The notes under the pieces were generated by a model, which was not told where the DNA came from, ran no database searches, and saw nothing but the letters and a program-made list of their open reading frames with translations. This document shows, piece by piece, positions 34,633 through 43,704 of a DNA stretch of 62,161 nt. How positions within the stretch are numbered: position 1 is the stretch's first letter; every line of letters starts with the position of its first letter. Source of the DNA: UBA1774 sp045628925 (GTDB lineage: Bacteria; Bacillota; Clostridia; Oscillospirales; Oscillospiraceae); the NCBI GenBank assembly GCA_045628925.1, contig JAZQQF010000206.1, positions 1-62,161 of the forward strand, written 5' to 3'. Made by a program: the position numbers and the translations under genes.

Positions 34633-35817
34633 ATGTCAGCAAAGAATGATCTTGACGCCCTGCTTCAGAGCTTTGTGGACCGGGGCGTACCCGGTGCGGC
34701 ACTGTCCGTCCGCAGAGGGGGCGAAACGCTCTATGAGGGCTACTGCGGCTACCGGGATATGGCTAAAACGCAGGTTTTGACGCCTGACACGCTTTTCCGC
34801 ATTCACTCCATCACGAAAGCCTTCTCCGCGTTCTGCGGCATGATGGAGTATGAGCGAGGCGCATTTCTGATGGATGACCCGGTCTCCGAATATCTTCCCG
34901 AATACAAGCACCTCCTTGTCAGCGTGAAGCAGCCTGACGGGACATATCGCGTGGAAGAAGCGAAAAAGCCCATGCTGATGCGGCACCTGTTCAATATGCG
35001 CGTGGGCCACTATTCCTTCGGAGACGATCCCACGGCAAAGGCCATGACAGAAGTGCATGAACGCCTCGGCGGCAGCAAGTTCGTGGCGGGCTATTCTCTT
35101 GCCGAGGAAGTCCGCGCACTTGCGGAAGTCCCCATGCTCTTTGAGCCGGGAACGCACTGGCAGTATGGCTATGGGATCGATATCATGGCGGTCGTGGTCG
35201 AAGTGACCAGCGGTATGCCCCTCAGCCGGTTCATGCAGGAAAAGATCTTCGATCCGCTGGGCATGAAGGACACCGGCTTCCGCTTCCGTCCCGGCTGGCG
35301 GGAACGCATGGCGGAGTGCGTCCGGCATAAGCCCGACGGTACGGTGGAACACTGCGAAGACCTGCTGGGCGACCCGCTGGATACCATGTACCGGGAGGAC
35401 GGCAGATATGAAGCTGCCGACGCGGGTCTCATCTCCACCCTCCACGATCTGCAGATCTTCTCCGCCATGCTGGCAAACCGGGGCAAGCTGAACGGCGAGC
35501 GCCTCATCGGACGGAAGACCATCGACATGATGCGGCAGAACCTGCTGGATGACGAACTGATGAAGGAATTCATCGGCAATATGCCCGAAATGAAAGGCTA
35601 CGGTTACGGTTACGGCGTCCGCACCCTGCTGGAAGAAGGTACCGCGCTGTGCAACGGCTCCGTGGGCGAATTTGGCTGGCTGGGCGCGGCGGGCGCATGG
35701 ATGATGGCAGACCCGGCCGAAAACCTCTCCGCCGCGTTCATGATCCAGGATATGCTCCCCGACTCGCAGTATTATAACGACCGGCTCCGCGCCGCCATCA
35801 ACGGACTGGTGGACTGA
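34633..35817 (+). CDS. Serine hydrolase of the beta-lactamase/penicillin-binding class C family
   Basis: 394 residues from ATG 34633 (MSAKNDLDALLQSFV); a TTG six codons upstream overlaps the SD GAAAGGAG and is rejected. The active-site SxxK is IHSITKAFS. A YxN-like motif is HWQYGYGIDI (Tyr-Gly-Tyr), and the third box has GWLGAAGAW in place of KTG. This pattern is usual in esterase EstB/class-C-like hydrolases that are not true beta-lactamases. No signal peptide, so an intracellular esterase or peptidase is more likely than resistance. It is divergent from the flavoprotein pair. Confidence 0.88.
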   Translation: MSAKNDLDALLQSFVDRGVPGAALSVRRGGETLYEGYCGYRDMAKTQVLTPDTLFRIHSITKAFSAFCGMMEYERGAFLMDDPVSEYLPEYKHLLVSVKQPDGTYRVEEAKKPMLMRHLFNMRVGHYSFGDDPTAKAMTEVHERLGGSKFVAGYSLAEEVRALAEVPMLFEPGTHWQYGYGIDIMAVVVEVTSGMPLSRFMQEKIFDPLGMKDTGFRFRPGWRERMAECVRHKPDGTVEHCEDLLGDPLDTMYREDGRYEAADAGLISTLHDLQIFSAMLANRGKLNGERLIGRKTIDMMRQNLLDDELMKEFIGNMPEMKGYGYGYGVRTLLEEGTALCNGSVGEFGWLGAAGAWMMADPAENLSAAFMIQDMLPDSQYYNDRLRAAINGLVD

Positions 35818-35910
35818 TCCGCCGCGGTTCCGTTTCGGGAAAACGCGGGAAACCTATCGGCGGCTCCGGGGATATTCCCTTCAGAATGATTTGATATAGG
35901 AGACATACTT

Positions 35911-38739
35911 ATGGCCTTCGATATTTCCAGAAAGATCAGCTATTATGAGCGGATCCGCATCCGCCTGCACGACAGCGTGGGAAATGTGCTTGAAGAGCTT
36001 TCCCGAAACGAGGCCTTTGCCGGGAAAAAGAATTCGGGCTTTGCAGCTTTCAAGAAAAACATCGAGATCCTGGAGCAGTTCAGCCGTCAGCAAAAGCAGG
36101 GCGACGTTCCGGGTGAAGCCGCTGTAACTGCGGAGAAAGCGAACCGTGCGTGGAAAAAGGTGCAGGCACATCTTTCCACCGCAACTGCCGCTCTGGAGAA
36201 GCAGCTTGCCGCCCTTCCCAAGGTCGCACCGGGTCAAAGGATCGATCCGGGTCGCGCAGCTGCGACAGACTACCTGTCCGTTATGCTGGAATGCAGAGCC
36301 TGTTTCGAGCTTGCGCAGAAGCATGAGAACGAGGTACAGCGTATGGGCCACACGGAACTGTTTGAGCAGCAGACGGAAAAAGGCCTGATCCTTCGGGACG
36401 CGCAGCCCTATCTGGAAGTGCTGGCGGGTTCCGGCGTGCCGGAAACGCTGGGAAGTCTCGCAGAACAGCCTGCGGTCTCCGCTGCCTACGGCGGGAGCCT
36501 CCGGACCTTCGGCGAAGCCCTCCGCACCCTCACCACTGCCGTACGGGCCGGAAACGCGGACGGAGCGGAGCTTTCGCAGGCGTGGGATATCATGAAGAAG
36601 GGTGCGCCGGAGCTGCTCGGCAGCCTCACACGGCGGCTGGAACGGATGGACGTCGGCGACGCCGGATATGAGGATCTGATGCGTCTGAGAACGGCCGTTA
36701 CCGCCTGTCAGGAGGCCGTGGAACGCACGGAGGCGCGGGAAAACGTCCGCAGTTTTCGTCTTCGGAGCAGGAAGATCGATGACGATATCGCCGCTGTCGA
36801 TCGGGAGCTTGCAGACGCAGCCGTGCTGGGTGAGGTGCTGGACGAGGACGAGGAAATCCCGGAAGAAGAGGAATACACGCCGTCCGAGCTGGAAATGCGG
36901 ATGCATTTCGACGATCTGCGGAATTACCGCTGGAACATCGGTATTCAGGGCGCGCCATTTGAGGAGGAGTTTCCGAAACTGAACCGGCAGATCGAGCAGT
37001 ATCGCCGCGACCTGCCCGAAGAACTCCTTACCCGCTACGATAGAGGCGTCAGCTTCAAGGATCTGAAGGAGGATGACGAACGGTATCGCACGGAGTTTAC
37101 GAAGGCGCACCGGGCGTCCGTGGAGGCCACCAGAAACCTGAACCGGGCTTTGGATCAGGCGCTGGGATCCTCCGGCCTTTCCGCCGAGCGGCGTGTTGCC
37201 GTTCGGAACGCGCTGAGCCGCGCCGTGACGGATGCGTCGGCACGGAAGACGGCAGAACGGGATAATGGGCAGGCCGCGCTGGGCAAGACGCTGGATACCC
37301 TGAAAAGGCAGGGTGTCACCATCCCGGAAGCCTGTGCGGCGGAATTGAAGAGCTGCTTTGACCGGCAGGTGCCGGGGTTCTCCCGGGCCATGAACGAAAT
37401 GAACCGGGCCATGGGAAACCTGAACGGTATGCACCTGCTTTGGGAGCTGAAGGTTGCCGAGGGCAAGCGGGCGATCCTTGTCGAGCAGAACCGCGCCCTG
37501 TATGAGAAGGAGCGGGATGCAAAGCTGGCCGAACTGCAGAATCAGCCGGACGCAAAGCTGCGGCAGCGCCTGAAAAAGCTGGGTAACGCGCTGGGAAAGG
37601 CCCATAAGCTGGGCATCAACTCCGACGAGTATACCCGCTTCCGCAGTGCCTTGAATGCAGCTGCGGAGAGCGGCAGTCTGGAAACGCTGTATCAGGCCGC
37701 ACGGACCTATATCCGATCGAAGGACTCCGCGCCCACAACATCTTCCGGCCGGGCGCGTCTGACGATCGCCACACAGGTGGCTGCACTCCTGCAGACCTCG
37801 CTGGATCATCAGAAGCATCCGGTCATTTCGGAAGCGGAACAGAATGAGCCGATGGTCGAAGTTGCGTTCGACCCGTTTGAGCAGGCGGAGCCGGAGATCG
37901 AAAACTCGATCAGCGCTGCCGCTCCGGAGGAAGCACAGCCCGCACAGCAGGCAGTTCAGCCCGCACAGCAGGTCGCACAGAACGATGTGGAATTATTTGA
38001 GCAGGAGGAAGACCCGGTCTATCTCTCTGCGGGATATGAAGCGACCGACGCTTTCCATGAGACCACGGCGTTCTACATCGAGACACACCTGTTCAGCAAC
38101 TTCGGCTGGGATGAGGAGCTTTGCCGCAAAGTGGCGGACAAAATGGTGCAGATCATGGACCGGAACCTGACCGGCAGATCGGCAGAGGACGAAGAGCGGA
38201 TGATACAGGAATATCGGAAGACCTTTGTTGACCCCGGTCTGGAGGGTTATCCCAGAATACCGCGGGGCGGCACCGAGGAAGACGTATTCCTCATTTCGAT
38301 GCGCCACTTCGCACGGGAATATCAGAACGGTCTGTCGAAAGTAGCCGACCGGGACCATATCGATCCCTCAAGCGTGGATCTGGACGAATATCCCAACAGT
38401 ACGCTTGAGCCGGGCAAAGGCCGGGACAATATGCGTCTGAAAATGGCCGCGCAGGTGGAGCGGAAGCTGCGGCGCGAAGCGCCGTTCGATCCGGAATTTC
38501 GTGAAGACGTGATGGGCATCATGCTGGATAAGAACACGCCGGACACCGTGCGGAACCTGCTGGTCGGCATAAACCTGAACGGTCTCCTTCGCGCCGACCT
38601 GCGAGGCGAAGCGCTGAAAAACAAGCTGTATCAAGCGGTCAAAGTGGTCACGCCCGAGATGCGCGAACAAAAACGCCAGAAGATCGCCGCCGTTCAGGAG
38701 TTTCGGAAGAACACTGTCGCCGCGAGATCCGCGAAATAA
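35911..38739 (+). CDS. 942-residue helical protein of unknown function
   Basis: I do not recognise this protein. It has no signal peptide or membrane segment and is almost entirely predicted helix with high Glu/Lys/Arg/Ala content. An N-terminal part (about 1-300) is broken by an acidic stretch EVLDEDEEIPEEEEYTPSEL (about 310-330). A long coiled-coil-like middle (about 330-640) follows. A Gln/Ala/Pro linker (EEAQPAQQAVQPAQQVAQ, about 670-690) leads to a separate C-terminal helical domain with GYEATDAFHETTAFYIETHL and KVADKMVQIMDRNL. ATATAGGAGACATACTT is a good SD. It stands alone, with no clear promoter in the 93 bases upstream. Size and style resemble the calpain-type protein 9 kb away, but no shared motif is visible. 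Confidence 0.8.
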   Translation: MAFDISRKISYYERIRIRLHDSVGNVLEELSRNEAFAGKKNSGFAAFKKNIEILEQFSRQQKQGDVPGEAAVTAEKANRAWKKVQAHLSTATAALEKQLAALPKVAPGQRIDPGRAAATDYLSVMLECRACFELAQKHENEVQRMGHTELFEQQTEKGLILRDAQPYLEVLAGSGVPETLGSLAEQPAVSAAYGGSLRTFGEALRTLTTAVRAGNADGAELSQAWDIMKKGAPELLGSLTRRLERMDVGDAGYEDLMRLRTAVTACQEAVERTEARENVRSFRLRSRKIDDDIAAVDRELADAAVLGEVLDEDEEIPEEEEYTPSELEMRMHFDDLRNYRWNIGIQGAPFEEEFPKLNRQIEQYRRDLPEELLTRYDRGVSFKDLKEDDERYRTEFTKAHRASVEATRNLNRALDQALGSSGLSAERRVAVRNALSRAVTDASARKTAERDNGQAALGKTLDTLKRQGVTIPEACAAELKSCFDRQVPGFSRAMNEMNRAMGNLNGMHLLWELKVAEGKRAILVEQNRALYEKERDAKLAELQNQPDAKLRQRLKKLGNALGKAHKLGINSDEYTRFRSALNAAAESGSLETLYQAARTYIRSKDSAPTTSSGRARLTIATQVAALLQTSLDHQKHPVISEAEQNEPMVEVAFDPFEQAEPEIENSISAAAPEEAQPAQQAVQPAQQVAQNDVELFEQEEDPVYLSAGYEATDAFHETTAFYIETHLFSNFGWDEELCRKVADKMVQIMDRNLTGRSAEDEERMIQEYRKTFVDPGLEGYPRIPRGGTEEDVFLISMRHFAREYQNGLSKVADRDHIDPSSVDLDEYPNSTLEPGKGRDNMRLKMAAQVERKLRREAPFDPEFREDVMGIMLDKNTPDTVRNLLVGINLNGLLRADLRGEALKNKLYQAVKVVTPEMREQKRQKIAAVQEFRKNTVAARSAK

Positions 38740-38772
38740 ATATACTGAAAGCCGATCGCGGGTCACCCGCAG

Positions 38773-38797
38773 AAAAACGAACGGGTCCGAAGGCCCG
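38773..38797 (-). terminator. Terminator after the GH2 gene
   Basis: On the minus strand CGGGCC-TTC-GGACCCG (one bulge) is followed by TTCGTTTTTCT. The same stem followed by GATTTTG on the plus strand may also stop the 942-residue gene. Confidence 0.72.
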
Positions 38798-38837
38798 GGC
38801 GATTTTGTCATTCTGTTCTTTTGGGAATACTTCTACA

Positions 38838-41800
38838 TCATTCTTCGCGGAAGCCGCTTTCCCGAAGATTCCACCCGGAAACGGACCATTTCGGCTTTCC
38901 GCACACGCGATCCCCGTCCGCTTCCGCGGAAACGGTTCGAACCTCGCCCGGCATCAGCGTCAGGCAGTTGTCGCTGAAAAACACCGGCAGGATATCCTTG
39001 CCGTTCTCATCTGTCAGGCGGATGCGTACCCCCAGCGCAGGCACCGACCCGTTCTTGACCCGCAGCGTATAGCGCACTTCCCCGGTAGGAAGCGTTTCCA
39101 CGCCGGTCACCGCAAGCGTCAACGCGGCTTCCGGCATTTCGTTCAGCGCCCGGTAATCCTGATAGACCCGACGGTTGTGCCAATAGGTGTTCTGCCCCAG
39201 CACCCGACCGGACGCGTCCTTCAGCGTCAGACGCAGGAAGACAATGTCGCTCCCGGCAGCGGAAAAGTCCATCGTGGCAGCGTAGACGCCGAACGCATCC
39301 GACCTGAGAAGCGGCGTTACATAACTCTGCCGGGAAACAAGGCTGCCGCTGAGGTCGAATACCTCCGCCACGGTCTCCGCGTTTTCATAGACGTTGGGGG
39401 TCGCATTGCAGAGAACGATACCGTTGTTTCGCGGGTCGAATACGGCGCGCGTGGGCTGGTTCCCGGCCTTGATGCCGTAGTATCCGCCATTCGTATCAAG
39501 GAAATAGTCGTAGGTCTGCCACATGAAGGAGGGCCACGAGGACTGGCTCATCCACATCAGTAGACCGTTACTGCGGCGCACCGCCAGCGCATCGAAGAGA
39601 CCGCGGTGGTTGTCGTAGTTGATGAGCTGCGCCGCCCGGGAAAAGTCCTCGATGCTCCACGCCTTCCCGGCCTCCGCGCACATTTTTGCAATATCGGCTT
39701 TATACGCCTGATAGACCGGGTCGTCCTCCTGCGGTTCTGAGCCCTGCACATGGTCAACGGGGATCTCAAAATCGCCGCCCAGATAAGTCTGCAGGGCGTG
39801 CATATAACTGTTGGCAGGGCCGTTCATGTGATAGGTCCAGTCGTGCAGCGCCCACACCTCGCTGATGGGCCAGAGGTTTTCCGGTTTCAGGAATTTCCGC
39901 AGCGTGGACAGCTCCGGGACGTTCGGGATACCTCGCTCGCTGCGCAGCACCGGCGAAGAAACATCGTCAAAATACTGCTTGATGCCGCGATTCCCGCCGG
40001 GCGTCGCCAGCGAATACCCGCCGCCGCTTCCCACCGGCAGCGAAGCCGAATTGGGGAAATAGATGCGGGTGCCGTCCAAAGCGCCGATAAGCTGTTCCAG
40101 CCCGCTGTGGATCTCCGGATTCGGATTCCCCTCGTTGCGCCCACAGTACAGCGCCAGCGCAGCGTGTCCGCGGACGGCTCTGATCTTGTCGGCGGCATTC
40201 TCCAAAAACAGCGCCGGGTCATTGGGTTCCGGGCCGTCCACCGGATTCGCCAGCCAGAAATCATCCCAGATGAGAATGCCGTATTGGTCGCAGGCATCGT
40301 AAAACCCGGGATGGCTCGTCATGCCGACCCAGTTGCGAATCATGGTCATGTTCGCGCCCGCATGGAGCCGCACTTTGTCCGCAAGCGTCTTTGCCGTATC
40401 GCGTTTCAGGCCATCGTCCATACCCCAGTTGCCGCCCTTGGCAACGATGCGCACCCCGTTGCAATATAGCGCCAGCATTCCCCCGTCCACCGGGTAATCG
40501 AAGCGGCGGACGCCGAAGCGGAACCGCTTCCGGTCGCTGATCCTGCCGTCCGTCAGTAACTCCAGCTCCGCCGTATACAGGAACTGCTCCCCGTAGGTAT
40601 TCGGCCACCAGAGCTTCGGGTTTAACAGCGTGACAGGCAGCTCCGCCGGGAGGCACTCCCCCGGTTTCAGCGTGTATTCTTTGGAAAACTCGATATTCCC
40701 AGGTTGGATGCGCCCACGCAGCTCGGCGCACAGTTCCTGTTCGCCCCGGTTCTTCAGCTCCGTGCGAAGGGTGAGATCGGCCTTCGCGGTATCCAGTTCA
40801 TAATGATGCTCCGTGTGCTGCTCCACCTGATCCGGACTTTCCGCAAAGACCTGCAGAGCCCGGACGCGGGTATCCACCGGCCTGCCGTTCAGTTCCCGCC
40901 GTTTCAGCACGGTGAAGCGCAGGAACCGCGCCTGCTGCGGCGCAAAAAAGCCCTGATTCACCACGCCCATCCCGAAGGGCGTCAGATCCAGCTGCACGAA
41001 GGCAGTCGAACCCTGCACGCTGTCGGAGGTCGCGTGGCCTTCAAAGGACGCGCTGCCCGCGTTGGGTTCCGCCTTGAGCTTACCGAAAAACTGTGCTTCG
41101 ATCTCCCCGCCGGGGTAGGCGTTGAAGTTCTCCCAATTCGCGCCGTCCTTCGACACTTCCAGACGGAACAGCGCCGGATGCCGCGATTCCACGTCCGCAG
41201 CGGCACCCCCGGCTTCCGAGCCCCACAGGAGCGTGACGGAGCCAAGCGTTTTGGGCACGCCGAAGTCCACCGTGAAACTGCTGCCGTCGCTCCCACGCCA
41301 ATCTTTCAGCGGCGCGGGATCTCCGTCGATGCGCACACCGTCCGACAGAAGGAGGTCTTCGCAGGGATTAGCGGCCTTGTCACTGATGAGGCGGAGCGAG
41401 GTTTCCATCCACGGGTCAACGATCTCCGCTTCCCCGCCAAAAGTCAGGCGCACGTCGCCGGTGATGCCGATATTGCGGCCCCGGATGGTGGGCAGCCAGT
41501 CCCAGCCAACGGAAGCGTGCAGCGTGGGGTTATCCGCGCCCAGCAGACCGCCGTTGTTCCCCGGCCCGAAGGCGAGGCCCTGCGTGGTGACCTTTCCCGG
41601 CGTATCGTTTTTATGGATCAATACCGCGAGGACGTTTTCTTCCCCGAAGCGCACCAGCCCGGTGATATCGAACTCCGCACGCATGAAGGCCCCTTCGATG
41701 GAGTGCTGCCGCGCCGGGATCGCATTGGGCAGGAACGCGCCGTTCAGAAAAACATCCGCCTTCCAGTTGATGCTGTCGAAGTTCAGAAAGACCTGCTGTC

Positions 41801-42509
41801 CCTTCCGGCTTTCCGGCACGGTGAAGCGGTCGCGATACCAGAAATCCGCCGTGAAATAGGCTTCGGAGATTTGAAACTGCCAATCGTCGAAAAACGGGTC
41901 CGGTACAGCGCCCGCGTTCAGATAGGAGACCAGCGCCGTTCCCGGCACCGTCGCAGGCAGCCACGACCTGTCGTCATACCCTTCGGCAGAAAGGACCGCA
42001 CCGTCCGCTCCGGCGTCCGAAGCGCGGCAGAGCTTCCAGCTGCCGCCCGTCAGGCGCTGCGTGCCGTCCGCTTCAGCTTCGGGCAAAGGCGGCAGCGTGT
42101 ATTGCAGATCGTTCGTTCCGAAGACCTCGATTTTCCGAACGGCGTAGTGCGCCCCGGCACATTTCCGGCAGCGAATGCGCACGAAGCGTCCGACAGCGCC
42201 GATAACGGTCGAAACCGTGCTTTCGGCAGCGCCGACGGATGCGGCAAAGCTCGTCCACGATTCCCCGTCGTCCGAAAGCTCAATATCGTATTCGGCGGCA
42301 TATTCCCCGCCCCAGCACACGGAAACGCTTTCGATCTCCGATGCTGCGCCCAGGTCAACGGATATCCATTCTTCCACGTTCCCAGCGCTGATCCACGCCA
42401 GCTCGCTGCCGCCGGTGGTCAGGTGCGCGGTATGGTCGTAGTCGATCGCACTGGAATGCAGCGCGGCGCGGAACCGGGCAAGATCACGGCGTTTTTTCGT
42501 TTCTGACAT
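38838..42509 (-). CDS. Glycoside hydrolase family 2 enzyme with two discoidin-like modules
   Basis: 1223 residues from ATG 42509 (GGGAGAAAACGTG before it). Order: a discoidin/F5-8C-type module (about 20-133, AWISAGNVEEWISVDLGAAS); the GH2 sugar-binding domain (about 150-360, STALVSYLNAG-type start, FWYRDRFTVPE, FLNFDSINWKADVFLNG); an Ig-like domain interrupted by a second discoidin-like module (about 385-570, FTVDFGVPKTLGSVTLLWGS); then the catalytic barrel (about 690-990) with MTMIRNWVGM, acid/base Glu in LYCGRNEGNPNP and a nucleophile candidate in RSERGIPNVPELS; and a beta-rich tail. The layout follows exo-beta-glucosaminidase/mannosidase-like GH2 members. No signal peptide. It is the last gene of an operon with a D-lyxose-isomerase-like gene. 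Confidence 0.88.
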   Translation of the reverse strand: MSETKKRRDLARFRAALHSSAIDYDHTAHLTTGGSELAWISAGNVEEWISVDLGAASEIESVSVCWGGEYAAEYDIELSDDGESWTSFAASVGAAESTVSTVIGAVGRFVRIRCRKCAGAHYAVRKIEVFGTNDLQYTLPPLPEAEADGTQRLTGGSWKLCRASDAGADGAVLSAEGYDDRSWLPATVPGTALVSYLNAGAVPDPFFDDWQFQISEAYFTADFWYRDRFTVPESRKGQQVFLNFDSINWKADVFLNGAFLPNAIPARQHSIEGAFMRAEFDITGLVRFGEENVLAVLIHKNDTPGKVTTQGLAFGPGNNGGLLGADNPTLHASVGWDWLPTIRGRNIGITGDVRLTFGGEAEIVDPWMETSLRLISDKAANPCEDLLLSDGVRIDGDPAPLKDWRGSDGSSFTVDFGVPKTLGSVTLLWGSEAGGAAADVESRHPALFRLEVSKDGANWENFNAYPGGEIEAQFFGKLKAEPNAGSASFEGHATSDSVQGSTAFVQLDLTPFGMGVVNQGFFAPQQARFLRFTVLKRRELNGRPVDTRVRALQVFAESPDQVEQHTEHHYELDTAKADLTLRTELKNRGEQELCAELRGRIQPGNIEFSKEYTLKPGECLPAELPVTLLNPKLWWPNTYGEQFLYTAELELLTDGRISDRKRFRFGVRRFDYPVDGGMLALYCNGVRIVAKGGNWGMDDGLKRDTAKTLADKVRLHAGANMTMIRNWVGMTSHPGFYDACDQYGILIWDDFWLANPVDGPEPNDPALFLENAADKIRAVRGHAALALYCGRNEGNPNPEIHSGLEQLIGALDGTRIYFPNSASLPVGSGGGYSLATPGGNRGIKQYFDDVSSPVLRSERGIPNVPELSTLRKFLKPENLWPISEVWALHDWTYHMNGPANSYMHALQTYLGGDFEIPVDHVQGSEPQEDDPVYQAYKADIAKMCAEAGKAWSIEDFSRAAQLINYDNHRGLFDALAVRRSNGLLMWMSQSSWPSFMWQTYDYFLDTNGGYYGIKAGNQPTRAVFDPRNNGIVLCNATPNVYENAETVAEVFDLSGSLVSRQSYVTPLLRSDAFGVYAATMDFSAAGSDIVFLRLTLKDASGRVLGQNTYWHNRRVYQDYRALNEMPEAALTLAVTGVETLPTGEVRYTLRVKNGSVPALGVRIRLTDENGKDILPVFFSDNCLTLMPGEVRTVSAEADGDRVCGKPKWSVSGWNLRESGFREE

Positions 42510-42535
42510 CACGTTTTCTCCCTTCAGGCGGTTTC

Positions 42536-43222
42536 TTATTTCGCTCCCGGGTATTCATTGCACAGCAGACGATAGGGCGCTTCGTCCTCCTCAATGGTCG
42601 GAAAACGTCCCACAGGCGGATTGAAGCGGTTGTCGGTGTTATCGTCGTTGCACTGGCTCACTTCGCCCAGCAGTACCGAGCCGGTGCCGGGCTCCACGGA
42701 AAAATCGTGGTAAAGATACTGTTGGATGTGGATGCTCTCCCCCGGCGTGAGCCGCACCTGCGTCCCGGCAGGAACGGTATAAGTCCTGCCGTCGGTATGT
42801 ACCGTCACGTCGCTCTCACGGTCTATGGATTCATCGGGAAGCGAATTGTAGACCCGGATGAGGATATTGCCGCCGCCGCGATTGATGATGTCCTCGGTCT
42901 TATACCAGTGGAAGTGGTTGGGGCTGTACTGCCCTTCCTTCATATACAGGAGCTTTTCCGCATACACCTTTGGGTATTTGTCTGTCATGGCGCGATTGCC
43001 GTTGCGGATGGTGATGAGCGACATACCGACCCTGTCGAAGTCGCCCAGACCGTAGTCCGTGATATCCCAGCCCAACATACAGTCCCGTACCTCGTCGTAT
43101 TCATGCCCGATGCTCTGCCATTCCTCCGGGGTGAAACGGCAGAACGGCGGCAGATAGCAATGCTCCCGGGCGCAGATTGCTTCCAGTTCCTTCAGCGCCT
43201 TGTTGATCTCGCTTCGTTTCAT
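42536..43222 (-). CDS. D-lyxose ketol-isomerase-like cupin
   Basis: 228 residues, typical length for D-lyxose/D-mannose isomerases. Family motifs: EEWQSIGHEYDEVRDCMLGW, GLGDFDRVGMSLITIRNG and metal-binding YSPNHFHWYKTEDIINRGGG, with two His and a Glu. The second cupin strand is VRLTPGESIHIQQYLYHDFS with a later His. It converts D-lyxose to D-xylulose and often D-mannose to D-fructose. CAGGGAGGCACAAAG precedes the ATG. It lies between the YciI-like gene and the GH2 gene, so the operon probably degrades a manno- or lyxo-configured sugar. Confidence 0.9.
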   Translation of the reverse strand: MKRSEINKALKELEAICAREHCYLPPFCRFTPEEWQSIGHEYDEVRDCMLGWDITDYGLGDFDRVGMSLITIRNGNRAMTDKYPKVYAEKLLYMKEGQYSPNHFHWYKTEDIINRGGGNILIRVYNSLPDESIDRESDVTVHTDGRTYTVPAGTQVRLTPGESIHIQQYLYHDFSVEPGTGSVLLGEVSQCNDDNTDNRFNPPVGRFPTIEEDEAPYRLLCNEYPGAK

Positions 43223-43250
43223 CTTTGTGCCTCCCTGCAGTATGGTTGGT

Positions 43251-43541
43251 TTATACTTTCTCGCCGTTCACGAGAACGACGTTCATGGTCTCTATTTCGA
43301 CCTTCTGCCACACGCCCTCGGTCACGTAGGGTTCGGCGGCAAGGTATCCGTCCAGCGCGGCGCGGTCGGGAAATTCCATGATGAGCGCAGAACCCTTCAT
43401 TTTTCCCGCTTCATCCAGCAGACCGCCTGCGCAGATGACCTGCTTCCCTAGCGCTTTCATTCCTTCCAGATGCCGGGGCCGGACTGCCATCCGCTTTTCC
43501 AGCATTCCTTCTCCGTCATAAGCCTTGACGATGAATTGCAT
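43251..43541 (-). CDS. YciI/YCII-related small protein
   Basis: 96 residues with the ferredoxin-like alpha/beta fold pattern of YciI proteins: MQFIVKAYDGEG start, RPRHLEGMKAL with a conserved His, GGLLDEAGKMKGSALIMEFP and AEPYVTEGVWQKVEI. The His-Asp pair of the family is only partly clear. Function of the family is largely unknown (some act as dehydrochlorinase-like or sensor proteins). GAGAGAGGGAGTACC is the SD, and a near-consensus promoter sits 34-62 bases upstream. It is the first gene of the lyxose isomerase-GH2 operon. Confidence 0.83.
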   Translation of the reverse strand: MQFIVKAYDGEGMLEKRMAVRPRHLEGMKALGKQVICAGGLLDEAGKMKGSALIMEFPDRAALDGYLAAEPYVTEGVWQKVEIETMNVVLVNGEKV

Positions 43542-43574
43542 GGTACTCCCTCTCTCATTGTGTTTTTTGCGTTG

Positions 43575-43603
43575 ATTATACTGTCATTTCACGATTTATT
43601 CAA
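43575..43603 (-). promoter_or_regulatory. Sigma-A promoter of the YciI-lyxose isomerase-GH2 operon
   Basis: Minus strand: TTGAAT (43603-43598), 17-base spacer, TATAAT (43580-43575). Confidence 0.85.
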
Positions 43604-43636
43604 CAGGCTGTTTCGCCAATGAATGTCACATTCGTC

Positions 43637-43665
43637 TTTACCTGCCGCGTTTCTTCTGTTATACT
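43637..43665 (+). promoter_or_regulatory. Sigma-A promoter of the M20 peptidase operon
   Basis: TTTACC (43637-43642), 17-base spacer, TATACT (43660-43665), 40 bases before the peptidase ATG. It diverges from the promoter at 43575-43603. Confidence 0.75.
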
Positions 43666-43704
43666 GTCAAAAAAGCATCGGGCAGATCGCAAAGGAGAAT
43701 CGAA

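Noticed and set aside
34633..35817. Beta-lactamase resistance gene
   Set aside because: SxxK is present, but the KTG box is replaced, there is no signal peptide, and the sequence resembles class-C-like esterases.
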